Positions 29,035 to 39,655 are shown, counted from the stretch's first letter. The stretch: 64,000 nt of DNA from Azoarcus sp. DN11 (GCF_003628555.1 NZ_CP021731.1:4030001-4094000), one strand, 5' to 3'. Notes: generated by a model from the sequence alone, not told the origin. Numbers and translations are program-made.

Positions 29035-29601
29035 ATGAGCGAAATCATGTCGAACCTCACGCATCATTTCCTGATCGCCATGCCCGGCATGACGGATCCG
29101 AACTTCTCGCGCACGCTGACCTACATTGCGGAACACAACGATCAGGGCGCGCTCGGGATCATCGTCAACCGGCCGATCGACATGACCCTCGGCGCGCTCT
29201 TCGAGCGCGTCGAACTACCGCTCGATGCAGCCGGCTTTGCCGAGCAGCCGGTGTATTTCGGCGGCCCGGTGCAAACCGATCGCGGCTTCGTGCTGCACCG
29301 CCCGGCCGGCGAATGGCACTCGACCCTCAAGGTCAATGAAGAAGCTGGCCTCACGAGTTCGCGCGACATCCTGCAGGCGATCGGCAACACCGGCCAGCCT
29401 TCCGACGTGCTGGTCACGCTCGGCTACGCCGGCTGGACCGCCGGACAACTCGAACAGGAGATCGCCGACAACGCCTGGCTGACCGTGCGCGCGGACCTGT
29501 CGATCATCTTCGGGCTGCCGTCCGAAGAGCGCCTCGCCGCCGCCATGCAGAAGCTCGGCATCGACTTCACGAACCTCAGCGAGACCGCCGGGCATGCCTG
29601 A
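29035..29601 (+). CDS. YqgE/AlgH family protein (DUF179)
   Basis: 188 residues. [28 protein letters not shown] and [16 protein letters not shown] are the family signatures. The exact function is unknown; AlgH was named in Pseudomonas as an alginate regulator. It heads a run of overlapping genes: its end overlaps ruvX by 8 bases. An in-frame ATG at 29047 is an alternative start. Confidence 0.93.
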   Translation: MSEIMSNLTHHFLIAMPGMTDPNFSRTLTYIAEHNDQGALGIIVNRPIDMTLGALFERVELPLDAAGFAEQPVYFGGPVQTDRGFVLHRPAGEWHSTLKVNEEAGLTSSRDILQAIGNTGQPSDVLVTLGYAGWTAGQLEQEIADNAWLTVRADLSIIFGLPSEERLAAAMQKLGIDFTNLSETAGHA

Positions 29602-30073
29602 GGCGGCTGCGCCCGAACCCCGGCCAGTCCCGGACCTTCCCGCGCGCGGCACCCTGCTCGGCTTCGACTTCGGTCTCGCGCGGCTCGGCGTGGCCGTCGG
29701 CGAACTCGAAACCGGCCAGGCGAGCCCGCTGCTCACGATCAGCGACGAGGCCAGCGCGCCGCGCTTCGCCGCGATCGGAAAACTCATCGCCGAATGGCGC
29801 CCTGCCGGCCTCGTCGTCGGCATTCCCTGCCACCTCGACGGCACGCCGCACGAAATGACCGCGCGCTGCCGCCGTTTCGCCAACCAGCTGCGCGGCCGCT
29901 ACGGCCTGCCGGTCATGGAAAGCGACGAACGCCTGTCCTCCGCCGCGGCCGAAGCCGCGTTGGAGGAAGCGGGACAGCGCAGCTGGCGCGAACGCAAGCC
30001 CGTGCTCGACGCCGTCGCCGCGCAGATCATCCTGCAACACTTCCTGGACACCTTTCACCATGCAAAAGCTTGA
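29594..30073 (+). CDS. ruvX: RuvX/YqgF-type Holliday junction resolvase-like nuclease
   Basis: 159 residues. An RNase H-like fold is shown by [16 protein letters not shown] at the start, [16 protein letters not shown] in the middle, and [14 protein letters not shown]. The essential relatives also act in 16S rRNA 5' processing, so the resolvase role is by family. It overlaps yqgE by 8 bases and pyrR by 14. Confidence 0.93.
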   Translation: MPEAAAPEPRPVPDLPARGTLLGFDFGLARLGVAVGELETGQASPLLTISDEASAPRFAAIGKLIAEWRPAGLVVGIPCHLDGTPHEMTARCRRFANQLRGRYGLPVMESDERLSSAAAEAALEEAGQRSWRERKPVLDAVAAQIILQHFLDTFHHAKA

Positions 30074-30552
30074 TGCCGAAGCGCTCTTCCAGACCCTGGT
30101 CGAGCAGATGCGGCCGCACGTGACGCCCGACACCGCGCTGGTGGGCATCCACACGGGCGGCGTCTGGCTGGCCGAACGCCTGCACCGCGCACTGGGCCTG
30201 ACGCTGCCGCCGGGCTCGATCGACGTGTCCTTCTACCGCGACGACTTCGGCTCCAAGGGCCTGCACCCGCAACCCAAGCGCACCGCGATCCCGTTCGACG
30301 TCGAGGACGCCCACGTCGTCATCGTCGACGACGTCCTCTACACCGGCCGCACGACGCGCGCCGCGATCAACGAACTGTTCGACTTCGGCCGCCCCGCGCA
30401 CGTGGACCTTGCGGTGCTGGTCGACCGCGGCGGGCGCGAACTGCCGATCGCCGCGCGCTACTGCGCCCTCACCCTGCCCCAACCCCTGCCCGCAAGCCAG
30501 AGCCTGCAACTCGAGACCGATGCGGCCGGCGCGCTCACCCTGAGGCTGATCG

Positions 30553-30560
<8 letters not shown>
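30060..30560 (+). CDS. pyrR: PyrR uracil phosphoribosyltransferase / pyrimidine regulator
   Basis: 166 residues. The PRPP-binding loop is [31 protein letters not shown] and the C-terminal part match PyrR. In Gram-positive bacteria PyrR attenuates pyr transcription through RNA; in beta-proteobacteria the role is less clear and it may act mainly as an UPRTase. It overlaps ruvX and pyrB, and no attenuator hairpin fits between these overlapping genes. Confidence 0.93.
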
Positions 30561-31526
<966 letters not shown>

Positions 31527-31530
<4 letters not shown>

Positions 31531-32804
31531 AGATCCGCATCACCAACGGCCGCCTCATCGACCCCGCAAACGGCCTCGACGACAAGCGCGACCTGTACGT
31601 CGCCGACGGCAAGATCGTCGCCACCGGCGCGGCGCCGGACGGCTTCGCCGCCGAGCGCACGATCGACGCGAGCAAGCTCGTCGTCGCCCCGGGCCTCATC
31701 GATCTCGCCGCGCGCCTGCGCGAGCCCGGCTTCGAGTACCGCGCCACGCTCGAATCCGAAATGGACGCGGCGATGGCCGGCGGCGTCACCAGCCTCGCGA
31801 TCCCGCCCGACACCGACCCCGCGCTCGACGAACCGGGCCTCGTCGAGATGCTGTGCTACCGCGCGAAGAAGCTCAACCGCGCTCACGTCTATCCGGTCGG
31901 CGCGCTGACGATCGGCCTCAAGGGCGAGCGCCTGTCGGAGATGGCCGAACTGGTCGAGGCCGGCTGCGTCGCCTTCAGCCAGGCCAACGTGCCCATCGTC
32001 GACAACGGCGTGCTGCTGCGCGCGATGCAGTACGCGGCGACCTTCGACTTCCGCGTGTGGCTGCAGCCGCTCGCGCCCTTCCTGTCGCGCGGCGTCGCCC
32101 ACGACGGCGAAGTGGCCTCGCGCCTGGGCCTGCCGGGCATCCCGACTGCCGCCGAAACCGTCGCGCTGTACACCTACATCCAGCTCGCCCGCACCACCGG
32201 CGCCCGCCTGCACATCACCCGCCTGTCGAGCGCCGAGGGGCTCGCGCTCGTCGAGCAGGGCCGCGCGGACGGCATGGACATCACCTGCGACGTGTCGATC
32301 AACCACCTGCACCTGTCCGACATGGACATCGGCTACTTCAACAGCAACTGCCACCTCGTGCCGCCGCTGCGCAGCCAGCGCGACCGCGACGCGCTGCGCC
32401 AGGGGCTCGCCGACGGGCGCATCGACGCGCTGTGCTCGGACCACACGCCGGTGGACGACGACGGCAAGCTCACCCCGTTCAGCGAATCCGAAGCGGGCGC
32501 AACGGGCCTCGAACTGCTGCTGCCGCTGACGCTGAAGTGGGCGCAGGAAGCGGGCCTGCCGCTGGTGAAGGCGCTGGCGCGCGTCACGTCGGACGCCGCC
32601 CGCATCGTCGGCATCACCAAGGCCGGCCACCTCACGCCAGGCGCACGCGCCGACCTGTGCCTGTTCGACCCCGCCGCACATGTCACGGTGAGCCGCGACA
32701 ACCTGCGCAGCCAGGGCAAGAACACGCCCTTCCTCGGGATCGAACTGCCCGGCCGCGTGCATTACACGCTGGTCGAAGGCCAGATCATGCACGAACTGGC
32801 CTGA
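31527..32804 (+). CDS. pyrC': Inactive dihydroorotase-like subunit (PyrC')
   Basis: 425 residues of dihydroorotase fold. The metal site DxHxH of active enzymes reads D59-L-A-A-R63 here, so both His are lost ([12 protein letters not shown]), while SDHTP and the overall fold persist. Such PyrC' proteins serve as a structural partner of aspartate carbamoyltransferase, known in Pseudomonas. It overlaps pyrB by 4 bases. A separate active dihydroorotase must exist elsewhere in the genome. Confidence 0.93.
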
Positions 32805-32850
32805 GCCTGGGCGCAGCGGACAGGCAGGTGCGTTCGACCTGCCCCCGATC

Positions 32851-32910
32851 CCGTTCGGACCGAGCCTGTCGAAGCCCTGTCAACGCCCGTCGACAGGCTC
32901 CGCCGAACGG
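32851..32910. repeat. REP-like inverted repeat at the pyrC'/yggU junction
   Basis: CCGTTCGG and AGCCTGTCGA motifs (32851-32872) are repeated inverted at 32890-32910, giving arms of 8 and 10-12 bp with a small bulge. The motif resembles a dispersed palindrome common in beta-proteobacterial genomes. It covers the last codons of yggU and may act as a bidirectional terminator for the two convergent genes. Confidence 0.65.
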
Positions 32911-33236
32911 AGATGCCTGACCGGCCGGGTTAACCGCCCAGCGTTTCGCAGCCGCGCGGCCGCCCCGGCGCCCGCTCCGGCCACACGCACCCGTTTCGCG
33001 CGCGAGGTCTCGCCGCTGACCAGCGTCACGGCGGATTTCGGCACGCCGCAGAATTCGGCGAGGAACGCACACAGCGCCGCATTCGCCTTACCATCGACCG
33101 GCGGCGCAGCGAGGCGGACCTTCATCGCCTCGCCGTGCAAGCCGACGAACTCGGTCTTCTTCGCACCCGGCTGGATGTGCAGCATCAGCACGAGGGCGCC
33201 GTCAGCCGCCTCGCGCAGCCAGACGGCGTCCGTCAT
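32880..33236 (-). CDS. YggU/DUF167 family protein
   Basis: 118 residues. LMLHIQPGAKKTEFVG, VRLAAPPVDGKANAALCAFLAE and VSGETSRAKRVRVAG match DUF167 (YggU). Its role is unknown. The ATG overlaps the yggT stop (ATGA). The C-terminal tail after about residue 105 is encoded by the REP-like repeat, so it is probably not functional and the true family domain ends earlier. Confidence 0.85.
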   Translation of the reverse strand: MTDAVWLREAADGALVLMLHIQPGAKKTEFVGLHGEAMKVRLAAPPVDGKANAALCAFLAEFCGVPKSAVTLVSGETSRAKRVRVAGAGAGAAARLRNAGRLTRPVRHLRSAEPVDGR

Positions 33237-33811
33237 CCGACCAGCAGCGACGCGAAGTTGCCGCGCAGGCCGCCCAGCACCATCAGCACGATCTGCAGCA
33301 CCAGCAGGAGCACCAGCGGTGACAGATCGACGTTGGCGATCGGCGGCAGGATGCGGCGGAACGGGCGCAGGAAGGGCGCCGCGAGGTTGTGGAAGACCGG
33401 CGCGGCCGGCGCATGCGGACTCACCCACGACAGCACCGCCGACATCAGCACGACGCCGAACACCAGGTAGATCGCCATGCGCGCCACTTCCAGCAGCCCC
33501 AGCCCCCACAGGCCGAGGACCAACCCGCCGGGGTTGCCGTTGAACGACACGCCGCGCAGCCACAGTTCGATGAACACGAACAGCGTCTGCAGCACCCAGG
33601 CCGGCAGCAGGCTGGCGAGGTCCAGCCCCAGTACGCCGGGGATCACGCGGCGCAGCGGCCGCACGATCCAGTCGGTCGTCGCGACGACGAAGGCCCCGAC
33701 CTGATTGCGGAAGGACACGCGCTGCCACTGCATGAAGAAGCGCGCCAGCAGCATGAGCGTGATGAAGCCGAAGGCCGTGTCGAGGATCAGGAGCAATACG
33801 TTGCCCAGCAT
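33233..33811 (-). CDS. YggT family membrane protein
   Basis: 192 residues with two YggT repeats, each of paired membrane helices: AFGFITLMLLARFFMQW and VFGVVLMSAVLSWVSPH, with RPLRRVIPG and RPFRRILPP between helices. The family has been linked to osmotic stress or cytochrome-related roles, without a firm function. It lies between proC and yggU in the usual conserved order and ends 5 bases from proC's end region. Confidence 0.9.
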   Translation of the reverse strand: MLGNVLLLILDTAFGFITLMLLARFFMQWQRVSFRNQVGAFVVATTDWIVRPLRRVIPGVLGLDLASLLPAWVLQTLFVFIELWLRGVSFNGNPGGLVLGLWGLGLLEVARMAIYLVFGVVLMSAVLSWVSPHAPAAPVFHNLAAPFLRPFRRILPPIANVDLSPLVLLLVLQIVLMVLGGLRGNFASLLVG

Positions 33812-33816
33812 CGCGC

Positions 33817-34656
33817 TCAGTCCTTGCCGAGTTGTTCGCCCAGTTCGCGCCCGCGCACCTCGGCGGCCTTCACCGCGGCCGCGATCGCGTCGAAGAAGCC
33901 CGACGCCTGCAGGCTCGCGAGTGCCGCCGCGGTCGTGCCGCCCTTCGAGGTCACGCGCTCGCGCAGCACGCCCGGCGCCTCGTCCGACTCCGCCGCGAGC
34001 TTCGCCGCACCGAGCACGGTGTCGATCGCGAGCCGCCGCGCGGTCGCCGCATCGAAGCCGAGCGACGCGCCGGCTGCCTCCAGCGCCTCGATGAAGTGGA
34101 AGACGTAGGCCGGACCGCTGCCCGACACCGCCGTGACCGCATCCATCTGCCCCTCGTCGCCGATCCACGCGGTACTGCCGACCGCCGCCAGCACACGTTC
34201 GGCCGCGGCACGCCCGGCCGCATCCACCGACGGATCCGCGTACAGGCCCGACACGCCCGCGCCGATCAGTGCCGGCGTGTTCGGCATCACGCGCACCAGC
34301 TGCGTGTACCCCCCGAGCCAGCGCCCGAGGTCGGCGAGCCGCAGGCCCGCCGCGATGCTCACGACCACCTGGCGCGTGAGCCGACCCGCCAACGGTGCGA
34401 GCGCCGCCTTCATCTGCTGCGGCTTCACCGCGAGCACCAGCACGTCGCACTCCAGCAGCGCATCATCGACCACCCCGGCCGCGCGCACGCCGAAGCGCTC
34501 GGCCAGACGCCTGCGCCCCTCTTCCTGCAGTTCCACGACCTGGATGTCGGCCGCGGCGAAGCCGCGCTCGAGCATGCCGCCGATCAGCGCCGACGCCATG
34601 TTGCCGCCCCCCAGGAAACTGATCCTGATTCTTTCCGTCATGATTCTGTCCGTCAC
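33817..34656 (-). CDS. proC: Pyrroline-5-carboxylate reductase
   Basis: 279 residues. The N-terminal Rossmann loop FLGGGNMASALIGGML binds NADPH; MPNTPALIGAG and TAVSGSGPAYVFHF form the substrate site. It makes proline from pyrroline-5-carboxylate. Its start overlaps the yggS stop by 4 bases (ATGA), which supports 34656 over the internal ATG at 34641. Confidence 0.96.
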   Translation of the reverse strand: MTDRIMTERIRISFLGGGNMASALIGGMLERGFAAADIQVVELQEEGRRRLAERFGVRAAGVVDDALLECDVLVLAVKPQQMKAALAPLAGRLTRQVVVSIAAGLRLADLGRWLGGYTQLVRVMPNTPALIGAGVSGLYADPSVDAAGRAAAERVLAAVGSTAWIGDEGQMDAVTAVSGSGPAYVFHFIEALEAAGASLGFDAATARRLAIDTVLGAAKLAAESDEAPGVLRERVTSKGGTTAAALASLQASGFFDAIAAAVKAAEVRGRELGEQLGKD

Positions 34657-35357
34657 GTCTGTCCCTCGGCACGCACGCTGCGTGTTCCGAAAATCGCGGT
34701 ACCCACCCGCACCATGGTTGCCCCTTCGGCGATCGCCAGCTCGAGGTCGTGCGACATCCCCATCGACAAGGTATCGAGCGCGAACCCGTCGGCGTTGAGC
34801 GCGTCGCGCAGCCGGCGCAGCACGGCGAACCGGCCGCGCAGCAGCGCCTCGTCGCCGTCGGGCTCAGGGATCGCCATCAGCCCGCGCAGACGCAGCCGCG
34901 GCAAGGCCGCGATGCGTTCGGCGAGTGCGCGCACCTCGTCCGGCGCGACCCCGCTCTTGCTCGCCTCGCCGCTCACGTTCACCTGGATGCACAGGTTGAG
35001 CGGCACCAACCCTGCGTCGCGCTGCTCCGACAGCCGCTCCGCGAGCTTCGCGCGGTCGACCGAATGCACCCAGTCGAAATGCGCCGCGACGGGCCGCGTC
35101 TTGTTGCTCTGGAGCGGCCCGATGAAATGCCATTCGAGTTCGCGCGACTTCAGCTCGGCAAGCTTCGCGACGCCTTCCTGGACGTAGTTCTCGCCGAACA
35201 GCCGCTGCCCGGCATCGGCCGCCTCGGCCACGCAATATGCCGGCCAGGTCTTGCTGACGGCCAGCAGCAGCACCTCGTCGGGCCCGCGCCCCGCGGCAAT
35301 CGCGGCACGGGCGACGCGCTCGCGCACGGCTTGCAAGTTGGCGGCGATTGTTGTCAT
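34653..35357 (-). CDS. YggS/PROSC family PLP homeostasis protein
   Basis: 234 residues. LLLAVSKTWP holds the PLP-binding Lys; LFGENYVQEG, EWHFIGPLQSNKTR and LRLRGLMAIPEP are family motifs. It binds and buffers pyridoxal phosphate. The start MTTIAANL at 35357 gives the normal length. It is the first gene of yggS-proC-yggT-yggU and diverges from pilT with 99 bases between. Confidence 0.95.
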   Translation of the reverse strand: MTTIAANLQAVRERVARAAIAAGRGPDEVLLLAVSKTWPAYCVAEAADAGQRLFGENYVQEGVAKLAELKSRELEWHFIGPLQSNKTRPVAAHFDWVHSVDRAKLAERLSEQRDAGLVPLNLCIQVNVSGEASKSGVAPDEVRALAERIAALPRLRLRGLMAIPEPDGDEALLRGRFAVLRRLRDALNADGFALDTLSMGMSHDLELAIAEGATMVRVGTAIFGTRSVRAEGQT

Positions 35358-35456
35358 ATAGCGTCGGCAATAATCTCGAAAATGCGGCCCGGCGAGTATA
35401 GCACCGCGCACCGACCCGACCTTCCGCGCACACCTTCACGATCCGTCGAAGAACCC

Positions 35457-36497
35457 ATGGACATCACCGAACTGCTCGCCTTCGCAGTCAAGAACAAGGC
35501 CTCCGACCTCCATCTCTCGTCCGGTCTGCCACCCATGATCCGGGTGCACGGCGACGTGCGGCGCATCAACCTGCCGCCAATGGAGCACAAGGACGTGCAC
35601 TCCATGGTGTACGACATCATGAACGACCAGCAGCGCAAGCAATACGAGGAAGTGCTGGAGTGCGACTTCTCGTTCGCGGTGCCCAACCTCGCGCGCTTCC
35701 GCGTCAACGCCTTCAACCAGAACCGCGGCGCCGCCGCCGTGTTCCGGACCATCCCGTCCAAGGTGCTGACGCTCGAGGAGCTCAACTGTCCGAAGATCTT
35801 CAAGGACATCTCGAACCAGCCGCGCGGCATCGTGCTCGTCACCGGCCCGACCGGTTCGGGCAAGTCGACGACGCTCGCGGCGATGATCGATCACATCAAT
35901 GACAACGAATACGGCCATATCCTCACCATCGAGGACCCGATCGAATTCGTGCACGAGTCGAAGCGCAGCCTGATCAACCAGCGCGAGATCGCACGCGATA
36001 CGCTGTCGTTCAATAACGCGCTGCGCTCGGCGCTGCGCGAGGACCCGGACGTGATCCTCGTCGGCGAAATGCGCGACCTCGAAACCATCCGCCTCGCGCT
36101 GACCGGCGCCGAGACCGGCCACCTCGTGTTCGGCACGCTGCACACCTCGTCCGCCGCCAAGACCATCGACCGTATCGTCGACGTCTTCCCGGCGGCCGAG
36201 AAGGAGATGGTCCGCTCGATGCTGTCGGAGTCGCTGCGCGCGGTGATCTCGCAGACCCTGCTGAAGACCAAGGACGGCCAGGGCCGCGTCGCCGCCCACG
36301 AGATCATGATCGGCACCCCCGCCATCCGCAACCTGATCCGCGAGAACAAGATCGCGCAGATGTACTCGTCGATCCAGACCGGCCAGAACGTCGGCATGCA
36401 GACGCTCGACCAGTGCCTGCTCGACCTCGTGCGGCGCAACATCGTCTCGCCCGCCGAGGCCAAGATGAAGGCCCAGAACAAGGACAATTTCGGCTGA
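35457..36497 (+). CDS. pilT: Type IV pilus retraction ATPase PilT
   Basis: 346 residues. It has Walker A GPTGSGKSTT, the Asp box around ILVGEMRDLETI, the His box ETGHLVFGTLHTSSA, and AIRNLIRE near the C-terminus, which is needed for retraction in PilT. This hexameric ATPase pulls pili back for twitching motility. The start at MDITELLAF gives the family length. It is next to pilU and divergent from yggS, as in Pseudomonas. Confidence 0.97.
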   Translation: MDITELLAFAVKNKASDLHLSSGLPPMIRVHGDVRRINLPPMEHKDVHSMVYDIMNDQQRKQYEEVLECDFSFAVPNLARFRVNAFNQNRGAAAVFRTIPSKVLTLEELNCPKIFKDISNQPRGIVLVTGPTGSGKSTTLAAMIDHINDNEYGHILTIEDPIEFVHESKRSLINQREIARDTLSFNNALRSALREDPDVILVGEMRDLETIRLALTGAETGHLVFGTLHTSSAAKTIDRIVDVFPAAEKEMVRSMLSESLRAVISQTLLKTKDGQGRVAAHEIMIGTPAIRNLIRENKIAQMYSSIQTGQNVGMQTLDQCLLDLVRRNIVSPAEAKMKAQNKDNFG

Positions 36498-36634
36498 TCG
36501 CCACCCCGCGCCGGGCAACGACGACTTCCGTCACACCCGCCGCCGCATCCGGCGCGCCGCAGCGTTCACCGCGGCGCGCGCGAGGACCATAATCCCACCA
36601 CGCAACACCCCGAGATCCCGCTGGAGCGCAACAC

Positions 36635-37768
36635 ATGGAACGCGATCAGGCCCTCAAGTTCATGCACGACCTGCTCAGGCTGATGGTGCAGAAGAACGGC
36701 TCCGACCTCTTCATCACCGCCGGCTTCCCGCCCGCGATCAAGATCGACGGGCGCGTCATCCCGCAGTCCAACCAGTCGCTCACGCAGCAGCACACCGCCG
36801 AACTCGCGCGCGCCGTGATGAACGACCGCCAGGCGGCGGAGTTCGAATCCAGCAAGGAATGCAACTTCGCGATCTCGCCCGCGGGCATCGGCCGCTTCCG
36901 TGCCAACGCCTTCATCCAGCAGGGCAAGGTCGGCCTCGTGCTGCGAACCATCGCGCAGAAGATCCCGACCTTCGACGAGCTGGGCATGCCGGCGGTGCTG
37001 CGCGACGTCGCGATGGCCAAGCGCGGCCTCGTGATCTTCGTCGGCGGCACCGGCACCGGCAAGACGACCTCGCTCGCCGCGATGGTCGACTTCCGCAACG
37101 AGCACTCCTACGGCCACATCATCACGGTCGAGGACCCGATCGAATACGTGCATCTGCACAAGAACTGCATCGTCACGCAACGCGAGATCGGGCTCGACAC
37201 CGACAGCTGGGAAGCGGCGCTGAAAAACACCCTGCGCCAGGCCCCCGACGTGATCCTGATGGGCGAAATCCGCGACCGCGAGACGATGGACTACGCGATT
37301 GCGTTCGCCGAAACCGGCCACCTGTGTCTCGCCACACTGCACGCCAACAGCGCCAACCAGGCGCTGGACCGCATCATCAACTTCTTCCCGGAAGAACGCC
37401 GCCAGCAGCTGCTGATGGATCTGTCGCTCAACCTGCGCTCGCTGATCTCGCAGCGCCTGCTGCCGAAGAAAGCCGAGAAGGGACGCGTCCCGGCGGTGGA
37501 AGTGCTGCTCAACTCGCCGCTGATCTCGGACCTGATCTTCAAGGGCGAGGTGCCGGGCATCAAGGAAGTGATGAAGCGCTCGCGCGAGCTCGGGATGCAG
37601 ACCTTCGACCAGGCGCTGTTCGATCTCTACGAGGACGAGAAGATCACCTACGAGGACGCGCTGCGCAACGCCGACTCGGTGAACGACCTGCGCCTGCAGA
37701 TCAAGCTCCACAGCAAGCTCGGCGAGAAGGACCTGGTGTCCGGCATCCAGCACCTCGACATCGTCTGA
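36635..37768 (+). CDS. pilU: PilT-dependent retraction ATPase PilU
   Basis: 377 residues. Walker A is GGTGTGKTTS; ILMGEIRDRETMDYAIAFAETGH and LATLHANSANQALDR are the Asp and His boxes. PilU helps PilT retract pili under load. The gene follows pilT by 137 bases, so it may have its own promoter. Confidence 0.96.
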   Translation: MERDQALKFMHDLLRLMVQKNGSDLFITAGFPPAIKIDGRVIPQSNQSLTQQHTAELARAVMNDRQAAEFESSKECNFAISPAGIGRFRANAFIQQGKVGLVLRTIAQKIPTFDELGMPAVLRDVAMAKRGLVIFVGGTGTGKTTSLAAMVDFRNEHSYGHIITVEDPIEYVHLHKNCIVTQREIGLDTDSWEAALKNTLRQAPDVILMGEIRDRETMDYAIAFAETGHLCLATLHANSANQALDRIINFFPEERRQQLLMDLSLNLRSLISQRLLPKKAEKGRVPAVEVLLNSPLISDLIFKGEVPGIKEVMKRSRELGMQTFDQALFDLYEDEKITYEDALRNADSVNDLRLQIKLHSKLGEKDLVSGIQHLDIV

Positions 37769-37897
37769 GTTTGCGAATAAATCTACTGCGCGACCCGATT
37801 CCGCCCCTGTGATGCTCGCCGTACCATTTGTACGGCTGCGCTTCTCGGAACGGACTCGGGCCGCTCGCTACAATTTCTTCACAAACTCGGATCGTTC

Positions 37898-37985
37898 GTA
37901 GGGCGGAAAAGCGCAGCGCCTTCCGCCGAATGAGGCCAGGCCACGGCACATACGGCGGATAACGCCTGTGGCGCGTCCGCCCTAC
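37898..37985. repeat. Composite inverted repeat between pilU and the methyltransferase gene
   Basis: The outer arms GTAGGGCGGA (37898-37907) and TCCGCCCTAC (37976-37985) are a perfect 10-bp inverted pair. Inside, each half can fold on itself (GGCGGAA...TTCCGCC; GGCGGATA...GCGTCCGCC). It has the look of a BIME/REP-type intergenic repeat. The remaining 234-base gap has no gene. Confidence 0.7.
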
Positions 37986-38002
37986 CCGACACCAACCGTC
38001 GT

Positions 38003-39163
38003 TCAGCCTTCCTCGACCGGCTTGCGCCGATTGGTGCCAGCGACCATCTTGTACTCGAACACGCGGCACTCCAGCGCGCCGTTGAAGAGCGGCGTGCGCT
38101 TGCTCGCCTTCAGGCCGATCAGCTTGGGCAGCGCCGCATCCGCACTCAGGAAGTAGCAGCGCCAGCCGCTCCAGCGCTTCTTCAGCGCGTCACCGAACTG
38201 CGGATACAGCGCCGCCAGCTCCTCCGCCTCGCCAATACGCACGCCGTACGGCGGGTTCGTCACCATCACGCCTTCCGCCGCGGGCGCCTCGCGCGCCAGG
38301 AAATCCGCGCGGTCGAGCGTCACGCATTCTGCGAGACCCGCCGCCTGCAGATTCACGCGCGTGCGCCGCACCTGTTCGCCGACGATATCCGAACCGTAGA
38401 GGCGCAGAGGACGTACCGGTTTGCGCCGCGCCTCGGCGGCCTGGCGGATGGACGCCCAGGCGGGGCGGTCGAAATGACGGAAGCGCTCGAACGCGAAGCT
38501 GCGCCCGAGCCCGGGTGCGATGTCGAGCGCGATCTGCGCCGCCTCGATGAGGAAGGTGCCGCTGCCGCACATCGGATCGATCAGCGCCTCGCCCGGCCGC
38601 CAGCCGCTGATGCGCAGGATGCCCGCGGCGAGATTCTCCTTCAGCGGCGCCTCGACCGCGGCCGGCTTATAGCCGCGCTTGTACAGCGGCTCGCCCGAGG
38701 TATCGAGATACAACGTGACACGGTCGCGCGTCAGGAAGGCGTGGATGCGCACGGCAGGGTTCGCGGTATCGACGCTGGGGCGCTTGCCGGTCACGGTGCG
38801 GAAGTGGTCGCACACGGCGTCCTTGATCTTCAGCGTGACGAATTCGAGGCTCTTCAGCGGCGACTGCTTGGCCGTCACGTAGATGCGGATCGTGTCATCG
38901 ACGGTGAACCATTTCGCCCAGGTCACGCCGTAGGCGAGCCGGTAGATGTCCTCCTCGGACTGGTAGCGCCCCTGCGCAAGGCGCCACATCACACGCGTCG
39001 CCAGCCGGCTTTCGAGGTTCGCGCGGTAGCAGGTCTGCCAGTCGCCGGAGAAGCCGACGCCGCCGTGCGCCGCCTCGACGTCCCGCGCGCCCAGCGCGGC
39101 GAGTTCCTCGGCAAGCATCGGCTCGAGACCGCGCGGGCAGGGAGAAAAGAAGGTTTCGGACAT
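38003..39163 (-). CDS. RlmL-like THUMP-domain 23S rRNA methyltransferase
   Basis: 386 residues. The N-terminal ferredoxin-like/THUMP part (about 1-165) precedes a methyltransferase domain with DPMCGSGTFLIEAA as SAM motif I and VMVTNPPYGVRIG as the NPPY catalytic motif. It matches the N-terminal half of E. coli RlmL (m2G2445), without the RlmK half, as is usual in beta-proteobacteria. The substrate base is by family. Confidence 0.9.
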   Translation of the reverse strand: MSETFFSPCPRGLEPMLAEELAALGARDVEAAHGGVGFSGDWQTCYRANLESRLATRVMWRLAQGRYQSEEDIYRLAYGVTWAKWFTVDDTIRIYVTAKQSPLKSLEFVTLKIKDAVCDHFRTVTGKRPSVDTANPAVRIHAFLTRDRVTLYLDTSGEPLYKRGYKPAAVEAPLKENLAAGILRISGWRPGEALIDPMCGSGTFLIEAAQIALDIAPGLGRSFAFERFRHFDRPAWASIRQAAEARRKPVRPLRLYGSDIVGEQVRRTRVNLQAAGLAECVTLDRADFLAREAPAAEGVMVTNPPYGVRIGEAEELAALYPQFGDALKKRWSGWRCYFLSADAALPKLIGLKASKRTPLFNGALECRVFEYKMVAGTNRRKPVEEG

Positions 39164-39206
39164 GGCGGGAACCGCAATGAAAAGAGAAACAGGGAAAGGC
39201 CAGGAG

Positions 39207-39238
39207 CCGGCCGCCCGAGCCGAACTCGGAGCGGCCGG
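39207..39238 (-). terminator. GC-rich hairpin downstream of hemJ
   Basis: CCGGCCGC-CCGAG and CTCGG-A-GCGGCCGG pair over 13 bp with one bulged A, with a 5-base loop. It starts seven bases after hemJ ends and is followed on the minus strand by pyrimidine-rich sequence, so it probably ends the SDR-hemJ transcript. Confidence 0.5.
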
Positions 39239-39244
39239 GCAGGA

Positions 39245-39655
39245 TCAGAAGGGCTTCAGCACGACGAGGAACACGACGGCGAACAGCACGAGGACGGGCA
39301 CCTCGTTGAACACGCGATACCACTTGTGGCTGCGCGTGTTGCGCCCCGCGGCGAAGTCGCGCACGAGCTTGCCGCAGTACAGGTGGTAGACGATCAGGAA
39401 GCTCACGAGCGCGGTCTTGGCATGCAGCCAGCCCCCGCTGAAGCCGTAGCCGAACCACAGCCAGAAGCCGAACACGACCGCGAGGATGCCCAGCGGGGTC
39501 ATGAAGCGGTAGAGCTTGTGCTCCATCAGCGCCAGCCGCTCGCGCGTCGCGACGTCTTCGACCATGGCGTGGTTCACGAACAGGCGCGGCAGGTAGAACA
39601 GGCCGGCGAACCAGCTGACGACGAACGAAATGTGCAGGGCTTTCACCACCAGCAT
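39245..39655 (-). CDS. hemJ: HemJ/CopD-family protoporphyrinogen oxidase
   Basis: 136 residues with four membrane helices. KALHISFVVSWFAGLFYLPR at the N-terminus and WYRVFNEVPVLVL near the end are HemJ hallmarks, including the conserved His. HemJ oxidises protoporphyrinogen IX in haem synthesis. The start shares a base with the upstream SDR stop (TGATG), so they are coupled. Some databases list it only as CopD family. Confidence 0.85.
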   Translation of the reverse strand: MLVVKALHISFVVSWFAGLFYLPRLFVNHAMVEDVATRERLALMEHKLYRFMTPLGILAVVFGFWLWFGYGFSGGWLHAKTALVSFLIVYHLYCGKLVRDFAAGRNTRSHKWYRVFNEVPVLVLFAVVFLVVLKPF

